Shown here: positions 36,838 to 45,593 of the stretch, piece after piece
Layout: the number at the start of each line of letters is the position of its first letter
Numbering within the stretch: the first letter of the stretch is position 1
Source: an uncultured Bacteroidales bacterium
GTDB taxonomy: Bacteria; Bacteroidota; Bacteroidia; Bacteroidales; Muribaculaceae
Reading direction: 5' to 3'
NCBI GenBank assembly: GCA_902760865.1
Contig: CACWID010000003.1
Span: 176,526 to 240,525, forward strand
Length of the DNA stretch: 64,000 nucleotides
Translations under genes and position numbers: made by a program
The notes under the pieces: generated by a model
The model's database searches: none
What the model was told of the DNA's origin: nothing
What the model saw: only the letters and a program-made list of their open reading frames with translations

Positions 36838-38460
36838 ATGTCAGAAAAGATTCAGACTTTGAGAGATTCTGCAGGAATGCGCTGGACGGCGCTGTTGTTG
36901 CTCGCATTGGGCATGTTCTGCAGCTACATTTTCATGGACATCCTGTCGCCCATCAAGGACTTGATGCAGGATTACCGTGGTTGGAATTCATCCGCTTTCG
37001 GTACTGAGGAAGGCGCTGAGGTATTCCTCAACGTATTCGTTTTCTTCCTGATTTTTGCCGGTATCATCCTCGACAAGATGGGTGTGCGCTTCACCGCGCT
37101 GCTCTCGGGTGCCGTGATGCTTATCGGTGCCATTATCAAGTGGTATGCCGTGACCGATGCCTTTATCGGTACCGGCCTTGAGACCTGGTTCAACAACCAC
37201 CTGAACTACATCCCCATCTTTGACGAGCTGGGTGTATCGCCCTTCTACGAGGGCATGCCCGCCAGCGCCAAGCTTGCAGCCTGCGGCTTCATGCTCTTCG
37301 GCTGCGGTGTTGAGATGGCAGGTATTACCGTCAGCCGTGGTATCGTGAAGTGGTTCAAGGGCCGTGAGATGGCATTGGCTATGGGTAGCGAGATGGCATT
37401 GGCCCGTCTGGGTGTTGCCACCTGTATGATCTTCTCGCCCTACTTCGCCAAGTTGGGCGGCAATATCAGCGTAAGCCGCGCCGTTGCCTTCGGTGTAGTA
37501 CTGATGTGCATCGCCCTGATCATGTTCATCGTTTACTTCTTCATGGACAGCAAGCTGGACAAGCAGACCGGTGAGGCCGAGGAGAAGGACGATCCGTTCA
37601 AGGTGAGCGACATCGGCAAGATCCTTACCAACAAGGGTTTCTGGCTGGTATCGCTGCTGTGCGTGCTCTACTACAGCGCCATCTTCCCCTTCCAGAAGTA
37701 TGCCGTTAACATGCTGCAGTGCAACCTCACATTCTCGGAGGTTGATCCCAACTCATTCTGGGCCAGTGAGAGTCTGACCATCTATCAGTACATCATCATG
37801 CTTATCATCGCCGCTACTGCCTTCATGAGCAACTTCATGAAGAACAAGGGTGCCAAGTATGGTCTGTTGTGTGTATCGGTTATCGCTCTGATTTGCTACT
37901 GCTACATGGGTTACATGCGCCAGAGCGCCGAGAGCGTCTTCGCCGTATTCCCCTTGCTCGCCGTGGGTATCACCCCCATCCTGGGCAACTATGTTGACCA
38001 CAAGGGTAAAGCCGCCTCGATGCTCGTGCTGGGCTCGTTGCTGCTCATCGCTTGCCACTTGACGTTTGCCTTCATTCTGCCGATGTTCAAGGGCAGCACC
38101 GCTTCTGGCTTCATCGTGGCTTACATCACCATTCTGGTGCTGGGTTCGTCGTTCTCGCTCGTTCCCGCCGCCTTGTGGCCCAGCGTTCCCAAGCTGGTGG
38201 ATGCCAAAATCATCGGTAGCGCTTACGCACTGATTTTCTGGATCCAGAACATCGGTCTGTGGCTCTTCCCCATCCTCTACGGCAAGATGCTCGACTCTAC
38301 CAACCCCGCAGGAACCGCTGCGACCGAGCTGAACCACACTGTACCTCTGGCCATGTTTGCCGGTCTTGGTCTGCTCGCTCTGCTCATCGGTCTCTACCTC
38401 AAGGTGGTTGACCGCCAGAAGCACCTCGGCCTCGAGGAGCCCAACATCAAGCCTGAGTAA
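36838..38460 (+). CDS. MFS transporter, MFSD1-like, copy 1
   Basis: A 540-residue inner-membrane carrier with 12 predicted membrane segments. It has the family signature ILDKMGVRFTALLSG in the first cytoplasmic loop and WFKGREMALAMG after helix 5; the large loop near 235-260 carries an acidic EEKDDPF stretch. The sequence resembles the MFSD1/dipeptide-type branch found in Bacteroidetes, so a small peptide or carboxylate substrate is possible, but this is an inference. Its paralogue follows 108 bp downstream. Confidence 0.85.
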   Translation: MSEKIQTLRDSAGMRWTALLLLALGMFCSYIFMDILSPIKDLMQDYRGWNSSAFGTEEGAEVFLNVFVFFLIFAGIILDKMGVRFTALLSGAVMLIGAIIKWYAVTDAFIGTGLETWFNNHLNYIPIFDELGVSPFYEGMPASAKLAACGFMLFGCGVEMAGITVSRGIVKWFKGREMALAMGSEMALARLGVATCMIFSPYFAKLGGNISVSRAVAFGVVLMCIALIMFIVYFFMDSKLDKQTGEAEEKDDPFKVSDIGKILTNKGFWLVSLLCVLYYSAIFPFQKYAVNMLQCNLTFSEVDPNSFWASESLTIYQYIIMLIIAATAFMSNFMKNKGAKYGLLCVSVIALICYCYMGYMRQSAESVFAVFPLLAVGITPILGNYVDHKGKAASMLVLGSLLLIACHLTFAFILPMFKGSTASGFIVAYITILVLGSSFSLVPAALWPSVPKLVDAKIIGSAYALIFWIQNIGLWLFPILYGKMLDSTNPAGTAATELNHTVPLAMFAGLGLLALLIGLYLKVVDRQKHLGLEEPNIKPE

Positions 38461-38472
38461 CAGGTTCTCTGT

Positions 38473-38547
38473 GCTATGGCTCTGCCATAGCCTCTAAACA
38501 ATAACATTAATGGGGGCACTTGTTGCCGCAAGTGCTCCCATTGTTTT
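38473..38547 (+). terminator. Two hairpins between the MFS paralogues
   Basis: GCTATGGC/GCCATAGC at 38473-38491 and a 14-bp stem AATGGGGGCACTTG/CAAGTGCTCCCATT at 38509-38542 followed by GTTTT. The second is a strong intrinsic terminator, so the paralogues may be separate transcripts. Confidence 0.7.
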
Positions 38548-38567
38548 ATCAAAACTGAAACAACACC

Positions 38568-39941
38568 ATGAGAGATCAAATCAAAGAAACGATTGCTACC
38601 AAGGCGTGGGCACGGTGGACCGTGCTGGCGATTGTGTCGTTCACGATGATGGCGGGCTACGTCGTCGCCAAGGAGATGTCCCCGCTACAGTTCATGCTCG
38701 AGAAGGCCGTCCAGGACGGTGGCATGGGCTGGACAAGTGGCGAATTCGGTATCTTTGCCGGATCACGCGGATTCTTTAACGTTTTCCTGCTGATGCTCTT
38801 CGTGGGCGGCGTCATCCTCGACAAGATGGGCGTGCGTTTCACGGGCATTCTCTCGTGTGTGCTTATGCTGGCGGGTGCAGCCGCCGTCTATGGTGTCATC
38901 ACCTACACCTCGCCCGACCCGATGTGGAACGTGCCCCTCCTGGGTACCGTCAAGCGCCAAGTGGCGTTGGCGGCTCTGGGATTCGCCTTCTTCGGCATCG
39001 GCTATGAGATGTGCGGCATCACGGTGTCCAAGGTCGTCGTGCGCTGGTTCTCGGGCAAAGAAATGGCGCTTGCTATGGGCTTGCAGGTGGCCATGGCACG
39101 CCTAGGTACCGCACTGGCATTGGGCTTCAGTCCTATCATTGCCCTCAAGTGGGGTCTACCCCGCCCCATCCTCATCGGCGTTTTCAGTGTCGGCGTGGGC
39201 CTTATCGCCTACCTTTATTATTGCACGATGGACCGCCGCCTCGACAAGGAACAGGGCAAACAAGACACGGCTCAAGGCGACGACGAACAATTCCACTTCT
39301 CGGACATGCTGATCACCATCAAGAATCCGGGTTTCTGGCTCATCACCCTGCTGTGCTTGTTCTATTACTCGGCGCTCTACCCCTTCCTGGACTTCGCCAC
39401 CAAGCTGATGATTTCCAAATATGGTGTCGATAGCCATCTTGCAGGTCTGATTCCCGCCATCCTGCCGTTCACCTCGATCGTACTGACACCGCTCTTCGGC
39501 GGCTGGTGCGACAAGAAAGGCCGCGGCGCCACGATGATGCTCATCGGCAGCGTGATGCTCACGGTCGTGCTCATCGTGTTTGCCATGCCGGGCAGCGCTA
39601 GCTGGCTCGCCGTGACGCTGATGTGCGTGCTGGGCATCGCCTTCTCGCTGTTGCCCGCCGCCCTGTGGCCTGCCGTGCCCAAAATCGTGCCGATGAAGCA
39701 GCTCGGCACCTCCTACTCCATCATCTACTACATCCAGAACATCGGCCTGATGCTCATCCCCGTGCTCATCGGCAAGGTGCTGGAGCGCGACACCGTCGGC
39801 GAACAGGTGGATTACACCCATTCACTCATCATCTTCGCCATCATCGGCGTGGGCGCCATCGTCACTTCCAGCCTGCTGCTGTGGATGGACCGCAAGCGCC
39901 ACTACGGCCTGGAACAACCCAACATCTCATCGCCGGAATAA
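38568..39941 (+). CDS. MFS transporter, MFSD1-like, copy 2
   Basis: A 457-residue paralogue of the preceding carrier. It shares the motifs ILDKMGVRFTGILS and RWFSGKEMALAMGLQVAMARLG, and ends HYGLEQPNI, like HLGLEEPNI in copy 1. It is about 80 residues shorter, missing much of the periplasmic and central loops. Tandem duplication with divergence is the likely origin. The substrate is unknown. Confidence 0.85.
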   Translation: MRDQIKETIATKAWARWTVLAIVSFTMMAGYVVAKEMSPLQFMLEKAVQDGGMGWTSGEFGIFAGSRGFFNVFLLMLFVGGVILDKMGVRFTGILSCVLMLAGAAAVYGVITYTSPDPMWNVPLLGTVKRQVALAALGFAFFGIGYEMCGITVSKVVVRWFSGKEMALAMGLQVAMARLGTALALGFSPIIALKWGLPRPILIGVFSVGVGLIAYLYYCTMDRRLDKEQGKQDTAQGDDEQFHFSDMLITIKNPGFWLITLLCLFYYSALYPFLDFATKLMISKYGVDSHLAGLIPAILPFTSIVLTPLFGGWCDKKGRGATMMLIGSVMLTVVLIVFAMPGSASWLAVTLMCVLGIAFSLLPAALWPAVPKIVPMKQLGTSYSIIYYIQNIGLMLIPVLIGKVLERDTVGEQVDYTHSLIIFAIIGVGAIVTSSLLLWMDRKRHYGLEQPNISSPE

Positions 39942-39995
39942 TCACACTGAGGCACGAAGAGGCCAAGTTTTAGTATTAACAATTATTAGAATAGT

Positions 39996-41168
39996 ATGCG
40001 ATTCCGACATTTAACCATCATTGCCTTGTTGCTGGCGTTTTTCCTTGCCGGCGGGCAGCAGACTTCAGCACAGAACAAAAGACAAAACGCAATCGGTATG
40101 GAAGAAATCGTTCTTGACAACATCCTGGCTCGTACCAGTATCCGCTCCTATCAGGACCGCCCTGTGGAGCAAGACAAAATCGAGAAATTGCTGCGCGCCG
40201 GCATGGCAGCACCGTCGGCCGTCGATAAGCGCCCGTGGCACTTTGTCGTTGTGACCGACAAGCAAGTGCTTCAAGGCCTGGCCGAAGCCAATCCCAATGC
40301 GGGCATGGCTGCCCACGCGCCGCTGGCCATCGTCGTGTGCGGAGACAAGACCAAGGCGTTGACGCGCGTTCCCGACTACTGGGTTCAGGATGTCGCCGCT
40401 GCCACCGAGAATATCCTCCTTGCCGCCCAAGGCATGGGTCTGGGAGCCGTATGGACGGGCACCTATCCTGTGGCCGACCGTGTCGAAAAGGTGGCCAAGG
40501 TGATCAACCTGCCCGAACACATCGTCCCCTTCTGTACCATCGTCATCGGCTATCCCGAGCGCTACCAGGCCCCCAAGGACAAGTGGGACGAGGGCAATAT
40601 CAGCTACAATACCTACGGCGGCTCTAAGCCAGCCACCGTGGATCCCGAACCCGCCTTCCATGAGTTCGACGTGAACGAGGACTTCATGCTCAATCCGTTC
40701 AACTACTTTTCCCAGCCTGGCGGACTGCTCGTGTGCGCCGGTAACCGCGACAAGAGCAACGCCATGACCATCGGTTGGGGCGCACTGGGCACGCTCTGGG
40801 GACATGGCACCAACACGGTCACCGTCTATGTCGCCGAGAAGCGTTACACCCGCGAGTTCATGGAGATTAGCGACTATTTTACCATCATGACCTTCAAGGA
40901 CATGAACGGGCTGCGCTACATGGGCACCAAGAGCGGACGCGACGGCGATAAGGCCGCGGCATTGGGCCTGCATGTAGCCTACACCGAGAACGGCACCCCC
41001 TACTACGAGGAAGCCGAGTGCGTCATCGAGTGCAAGAAAATGTACACCCAGGAGTTTGATCCCGCCAACTTCAACGACGACGTCCCACGCGATTTCTACG
41101 ACAGATTCAGCGCCGGTTACCACACCCTCTACATCGGCAAGGTCGTCAAAGCCCTGAAAAAGCCCTGA
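39996..41168 (+). CDS. Exported nitroreductase/flavin-reductase fusion protein
   Basis: A 390-residue two-domain flavoprotein. A signal peptide (ending TSAQNK, about 27) precedes a nitroreductase domain (about 35-205; RTSIRSYQDRPV, AAPSAVDKRPWHFVVV, GLGAVWTGTYP). A flavin reductase-like FMN-binding split-barrel domain follows (about 225-390; NPFNYFSQPGGLLVCAG, NAMTIGWGALGTLWG, FYDRFSAGYHTLYIG). Such domains normally work in the cytoplasm with NAD(P)H, so an exported fusion is odd; the electron donor would have to be found in the periplasm. The ATG at 40098 (MEEIVLDN) could yield a cytoplasmic form. Confidence 0.85.
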   Translation: MRFRHLTIIALLLAFFLAGGQQTSAQNKRQNAIGMEEIVLDNILARTSIRSYQDRPVEQDKIEKLLRAGMAAPSAVDKRPWHFVVVTDKQVLQGLAEANPNAGMAAHAPLAIVVCGDKTKALTRVPDYWVQDVAAATENILLAAQGMGLGAVWTGTYPVADRVEKVAKVINLPEHIVPFCTIVIGYPERYQAPKDKWDEGNISYNTYGGSKPATVDPEPAFHEFDVNEDFMLNPFNYFSQPGGLLVCAGNRDKSNAMTIGWGALGTLWGHGTNTVTVYVAEKRYTREFMEISDYFTIMTFKDMNGLRYMGTKSGRDGDKAAALGLHVAYTENGTPYYEEAECVIECKKMYTQEFDPANFNDDVPRDFYDRFSAGYHTLYIGKVVKALKKP

Positions 41169-41202
41169 AGAAGTAGAAACCAAATAGCAAACATAACACC
41201 AC

Positions 41203-41260
41203 GCTAAGGCGCTAAGCCGCTAAGTTTATATAATCATTCTTAGCGGCTTAGCGCCTTAGC
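41203..41260. terminator. Bidirectional terminator made of GCTAAG repeats
   Basis: A perfect 22-bp inverted repeat: GCTAAGGCGCTAAGCCGCTAAG (41203-41224) pairs with 41239-41260 around a 14-nt AT loop. It lies between convergent genes. Each arm is built of 8-bp GCTAAG units. Confidence 0.75.
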
Positions 41261-41281
41261 ACGGGTATCGTGTAGGGATGT

Positions 41282-42037
41282 TTACTGGCGGTGGATGACG
41301 CTGCCGCTGGCCTGATGGGTGGCGAGGACGAGCAACTCGGCGACCTGTACATGAGGCGGAGCACTCACGGCGAAAGCGACGCACTCGGCAATGTCCTGAC
41401 CCGTCAACGGCTGGATGCCCTTATAGACGTTGTCGGCACGCTCCTTGTCCCCGTGGAAACGGGTGACCGAGAAGTTGGTCTCGACCAGGCCAGGCTTGAT
41501 GTTGGTCACGCGCACGCAGGTGTGGGCTACATCGATGCGCAGACCGTCGCTCAGGGCCTTCACGGCCGACTTTGTGGCGCAATAGACGTTACCACCACCG
41601 TAGGCGGCATCACCAGCGACGCTGCCGATGTTCACCACATGGCCACGGTCACGCTTCACCATGCCGGGAACGATGAGGCGGGTCATCGTCAGCAGACCCT
41701 TGATGTTGGTGTCGATCATCGTGTCCCAGTCCTCGTAATTGCCCTCGTACTCAGGCTCAAGGCCCCAGGCACCGCCGGCATTGTTGACGAGCACATCTAT
41801 CTCTTGCCACTCCTCGGGCAGACTCTGGATAGCGGTTGCAGCCGCCTCGCGGTCACGCACGTCAAATTCGAGCGTTACCACCCCCACACCCAGGGCAGAG
41901 AGCTCTCGTGCCAGAGCATCCAGACGGTCGGCCTTACGGCCTGTAATAATCATGTTATAGCCAATCATGGCCAGTTTGCGCGCACAGGCCTCACCGATGC
42001 CACTTGTCGCGCCAGTCACTAAAGCGATCTTGTTCAT
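41282..42037 (-). CDS. Short-chain dehydrogenase/reductase, YdfG-like
   Basis: A 251-residue NADP-preferring SDR. Motifs are VTGATSGIGEACARKL, NNAGGAWGLEP, catalytic Ser in VNIGSVAG, and Tyr-Lys in VYCATKSAV. IKPGLVETNFSVTRFHGD is typical of the 3-hydroxy acid dehydrogenase (YdfG) group that oxidises serine or 3-hydroxypropionate. The assignment to that group is by similarity of motif text only. A full promoter is at 42081-42111. Confidence 0.9.
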   Translation of the reverse strand: MNKIALVTGATSGIGEACARKLAMIGYNMIITGRKADRLDALARELSALGVGVVTLEFDVRDREAAATAIQSLPEEWQEIDVLVNNAGGAWGLEPEYEGNYEDWDTMIDTNIKGLLTMTRLIVPGMVKRDRGHVVNIGSVAGDAAYGGGNVYCATKSAVKALSDGLRIDVAHTCVRVTNIKPGLVETNFSVTRFHGDKERADNVYKGIQPLTGQDIAECVAFAVSAPPHVQVAELLVLATHQASGSVIHRQ

Positions 42038-42080
42038 TTCGTTGTTGATTCAATTATTAGATTCACGTTTTTCTGCGGAG

Positions 42081-42111
42081 CAAAGATAGTACAATTCTTT
42101 CAATGGGGCAA
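42081..42111 (-). promoter_or_regulatory. Promoter of the YdfG-like SDR gene
   Basis: Minus strand TTG (42111-42109), 20-bp spacer, TATCTTTG (42088-42081). Good match to the consensus. Confidence 0.65.
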
Positions 42112-42116
42112 GAAGG

Positions 42117-43427
42117 CTATTGCATGGCCAGGGTGTCTGCCTTAACGGTCTCGAAGGAAAGGTCTGTCAAGATGAGGCGTTTATCAAGCCTTGGCTCCAA
42201 TGGATACTGATTTCCATCGCTGGCCAGCATGGTGGACATCGTTTTGACAGTGGGTTGCATTGCACGATATCGGGGCATGCACCGGCCGATGGTACCACCG
42301 ACGTAGGACGGGTCGCAGATCAGGTAATAGTCCTTGCCATAGTAATAGCCATTACCACGTGGATTGCAGTCGGTGAAGCGCACAGCCGTGCACTCATGTC
42401 CCGGATAGTGGACAAACTGCACATCCAATCCCAGCAATGACTGAATCAAGAAAGCATACAGGATTGAGCGGTCCTCGCAGTCGTTATTATCATAATAGAA
42501 ACTCTCCTCCACAAAATTGATTTTTTCCTCGCCATACTGATCAATGTCCTCCTCGTAGCCAAACACATACTGCACGAAATGCAACAAGGCGTCAGCAGCA
42601 TCACACTGGCTCATGTCAGCAAGCTGGGGCGTCAACTGACCCAATATCTCATCATGGAACTGCGGCAACACGACCGACGTGGCATAGCACTGCAGGTTCA
42701 TGAGCGGGTAACTCCTCAGCATCCTGATAACGGCAGCATCAATCGAACAGGCGACATGTATGATTCCGTCATCGTAGTCACACAGCTTGTTCTCGTCGGA
42801 CGACACCTTCAAGGCCTTGTCGGTGAACAACAAACTGAAGACACGCCCCTTGCCGGCATCCTTCCTGGATGGATCACAAGGATACACCACTGACCGCTCG
42901 TCAAGGTCGGCTTTCAGCGCGTCAAAGAACAGGTAGTAATCCTTATCGCCGATTCTGATAAAACTATGCTCGTACACCTCCTGGTCGAAAGGCACCAGCA
43001 GCAGCAACTGCCGCTCGGTGCGCGCCAGACGCACGTCATAGCCCATTTTTACCAACAACAAATGCTCCAGCAACACTCGGTCTGTCGGCGAAGCATCACA
43101 CAACAAGCCATCAACATAATCCCTCACGAGCTGGAACACGAACCAGTCATTCAGTCCCATCTGCTCTGACAGCGTCTGAAGCGAGGAAATAGCAGGTGTC
43201 ACGTCACGCTTCTGATACTCACGCCACGCTTGGGAAACGTCATTATCGCGCACCGATTTCACCTTGACGGCGTCAAGCGTGGCGGCGCACAGCGACTGGC
43301 CATAAAACGGGAATTCCAATTCTGACGAGGCGGGTTGCCCTAGCCCTCCGGCAGCAAGCTGCAGCGGTATCGCGCACAGCAGAAAGAGCATCAATATCTG
43401 GCAATATGAATGTATAGATTTCATCAC
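42117..43427 (-). CDS. Exported transglutaminase-like protein
   Basis: A 436-residue secreted or periplasmic protein. After the signal peptide (to about LQLAAG), a middle region includes FVFQLVRDYVDGLLCDASPTDRVLLEHLLL. A likely papain-fold core follows: Cys in NDCEDRSILYAFLIQSLLGL, His in YPGHECTAVRF and Asp in YYLICDPSYVGGTIGRCMP. That Cys-His-Asp order and spacing matches bacterial transglutaminase-like proteins. Its target is unknown. It has a -7 box TAAATTTG at 43455-43462. Confidence 0.7.
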   Translation of the reverse strand: MMKSIHSYCQILMLFLLCAIPLQLAAGGLGQPASSELEFPFYGQSLCAATLDAVKVKSVRDNDVSQAWREYQKRDVTPAISSLQTLSEQMGLNDWFVFQLVRDYVDGLLCDASPTDRVLLEHLLLVKMGYDVRLARTERQLLLLVPFDQEVYEHSFIRIGDKDYYLFFDALKADLDERSVVYPCDPSRKDAGKGRVFSLLFTDKALKVSSDENKLCDYDDGIIHVACSIDAAVIRMLRSYPLMNLQCYATSVVLPQFHDEILGQLTPQLADMSQCDAADALLHFVQYVFGYEEDIDQYGEEKINFVEESFYYDNNDCEDRSILYAFLIQSLLGLDVQFVHYPGHECTAVRFTDCNPRGNGYYYGKDYYLICDPSYVGGTIGRCMPRYRAMQPTVKTMSTMLASDGNQYPLEPRLDKRLILTDLSFETVKADTLAMQ

Positions 43428-43454
43428 AACTTAGGTATTTATTTTTATCCGCTG

Positions 43455-43462
43455 CAAATTTA
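43455..43462 (-). promoter_or_regulatory. -7 box of the transglutaminase-like gene
   Basis: TAAATTTG on the minus strand, 28 bp before the start at 43427. Confidence 0.4.
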
Positions 43463-43591
43463 TCAATTTATCCGAATAAAAACAAGCATTAATGGGAATA
43501 TTTTTAGATACTGCAATAATAAAAAAACAAATAACTGACAACAATGAACCGAAAACTTATAACTGAAAACCAAAAACTGAAAACTTTTTAC

Positions 43592-43599
43592 TACCTTTG
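43592..43599 (+). promoter_or_regulatory. -7 box of typA
   Basis: TACCTTTG, 21 bp before ATG 43621. This places the TSS about 43606 and argues against the upstream in-frame ATG at 43597. Confidence 0.6.
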
Positions 43600-43620
43600 C
43601 ACCCAAATTTAATAAGGCAT

Positions 43621-45438
43621 ATGCAGAACATTCGCAACGTGGCCATCATCGCACACGTCGATCATGGCAAAACAACACTGGTAGACAAGATGTTAGCGGC
43701 AGGTAACCTGTTCCGCGACAACCAAAACATGGGTACTCAGATCCTGGACAGCAATGACCTGGAGCGTGAGCGAGGCATCACCATCCTGTCCAAGAACGTG
43801 TCCATCTCCTATAACGGCTACAAGATCAACATTATCGACACCCCGGGGCATAGCGACTTCGGCGGCGAGGTGGAGCGCGTACTCAACATGGCCGACGGCT
43901 GCCTGCTGCTCGTGGACGCCTTTGAGGGGCCCATGCCTCAGACACGCTTTGTTCTGCAGAAAGCCCTGCAGCTGGGCCTCAAGCCCATCGTGGTGATCAA
44001 CAAGGTCGATAAGCCCAACTGCCGCCCCGACGAGGTGCAGGAGATGGTCTTTGACCTGATGTGCAACCTCGATGCCACCGAGGACCAGCTGGACTTCCCC
44101 ACCATCTTCGGCTCAGCTAAGGAAGGCTGGATGAGCACCGACTGGCAACAACCCACCGACAACATCACCGCCGTGCTCGACGCCATCATCAAGTACATCC
44201 CTGAGCCCGAGATGCTCGAGGGTGATGCCCAGATGCTCATCACGTCACTGGACTACAGCAGCTACGTGGGCCGTATCGCCGTGGGCCGCGTGCACCGCGG
44301 CACGCTCAAGGACGGCATGGAGGTCGCCCTGTGCAAGAAAGACGGTGAGGTGGCAAAGCAGAAGATCAAGGAGCTACGCACCTTCGAGGGCATGGGACAG
44401 AAGCATGTCGAGAGCGTCAGCAGCGGCGACATCTGCGCCATCATCGGCCTGGAGGGCTTCGAGATCGGCGATACCGTCACCCTGCCCACCAATCCCGAGC
44501 CGCTGCCCCGCATCGCGATTGACGAGCCCACGATGTCGATGCGCTTCTGCATCAACGACTCGCCCTTCTTCGGCAAGGACGGCAAGTATGTGACCTCGCG
44601 CCACATCTGGGACCGCCTGCAGCGCGAGCTGGACAAGAACCTGGCCCTGCGTGTCGAGCGCACCGAGGGCGAGGACGCCTGGAACGTCTATGGCCGTGGC
44701 GTGCTGCACCTGTCGGTCCTCATCGAGGAGATGCGCCGCGAGGGCTACGAACTCCAGGTGGGACAGCCGCAGGTCATCATCAAGACCATCGACGGCGTGA
44801 AGTGCGAGCCCATCGAGGAACTGAGCATCAATGTGCCCGAGGAATACTCCAGCAAGATGATTGACCTGGTTACCCGCCGCAAGGGTGAGATGACCATGAT
44901 GGACACTCAGAACGACCGCATCCACCTCCAGTTCAAGATACCGTCACGCGGCATCATCGGCCTGCGCACCAACGTGCTGACAGCAAGCGCCGGCGAGGCC
45001 ATCATGTCTCACCGCTTCCTGGCCTACGAGCCCTGGAAGGGTGACATCGCACGCCGCACCAACGGTTCGCTGGTAGCCATGGAAGGCGGCACCGCCTATG
45101 CCTATGCTATCGACAAGCTGCAGGACCGCGGCCGCTTCTTCATCTTCCCCCAGGAGGATGTGTATGGCGGTCAGGTCGTCGGCGAGCACACCAAGGAGAA
45201 AGACCTCGTCATCAACGTCACCAAGTCCAAGAAGCTGACCAACATGCGCGCCAGCGGTGCCGATGACAAGGTGAAGATCGTACCCCCCATCGTGTTCAGC
45301 CTGGAGGAAGCACTCGAGTACATCAAGGCCGACGAATATGTGGAAATCACCCCCAACCACATCCGCATGCGCAAAATCATCCTCGACGAACTCGAGCGCA
45401 AGCGCATCGCCAAGGCCAACGGCCAGGATGAAGACTGA
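43621..45438 (+). CDS. typA: Ribosome-associated GTPase TypA/BipA
   Basis: A 605-residue translational GTPase related to EF-G and LepA, acting on 50S assembly and stress adaptation. The start is ATG 43621 ([20 protein letters not shown] in short MQNIRNVAI), because the -7 box lies just before it. Visible motifs are G1 [10 protein letters not shown]2 region ERERGITI, G3 [14 protein letters not shown] and G4 NKVDK. The BipA C-terminal text GPRG-like [13 protein letters not shown] and [13 protein letters not shown] is also present. Length agrees with the family. Confidence 0.97.
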   Translation: MQNIRNVAIIAHVDHGKTTLVDKMLAAGNLFRDNQNMGTQILDSNDLERERGITILSKNVSISYNGYKINIIDTPGHSDFGGEVERVLNMADGCLLLVDAFEGPMPQTRFVLQKALQLGLKPIVVINKVDKPNCRPDEVQEMVFDLMCNLDATEDQLDFPTIFGSAKEGWMSTDWQQPTDNITAVLDAIIKYIPEPEMLEGDAQMLITSLDYSSYVGRIAVGRVHRGTLKDGMEVALCKKDGEVAKQKIKELRTFEGMGQKHVESVSSGDICAIIGLEGFEIGDTVTLPTNPEPLPRIAIDEPTMSMRFCINDSPFFGKDGKYVTSRHIWDRLQRELDKNLALRVERTEGEDAWNVYGRGVLHLSVLIEEMRREGYELQVGQPQVIIKTIDGVKCEPIEELSINVPEEYSSKMIDLVTRRKGEMTMMDTQNDRIHLQFKIPSRGIIGLRTNVLTASAGEAIMSHRFLAYEPWKGDIARRTNGSLVAMEGGTAYAYAIDKLQDRGRFFIFPQEDVYGGQVVGEHTKEKDLVINVTKSKKLTNMRASGADDKVKIVPPIVFSLEEALEYIKADEYVEITPNHIRMRKIILDELERKRIAKANGQDED

Positions 45439-45469
45439 CGCTTCGCCTGCACTCTAAACGAATTATTAT

Positions 45470-45502
45470 AGGGTCGCCTATTCTGGCGGCCCTGTTTTTT
45501 TT
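45470..45502 (+). terminator. Terminator after typA
   Basis: A 9-bp stem AGGGTCGCC/GGCGGCCCT (45470-45493) with loop TATTCT, followed by eight T residues. It separates typA from the sensor-NRPS unit. Confidence 0.85.
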
Positions 45503-45557
45503 ATTTACAATGCATTTTTTACCCCAAAAACACATTATAAAATTAATCAGAATTTTA

Positions 45558-45565
45558 TACCTTTG
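45558..45565 (+). promoter_or_regulatory. -7 box of the sensor-NRPS transcription unit
   Basis: TACCTTTG, 29 bp before ATG 45594. It is the only clear promoter-like box seen before the six-gene run ending at 58855. No -33 match. Confidence 0.6.
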
Positions 45566-45593
45566 CACATTCGGTGTATAACTGCCCACAACG

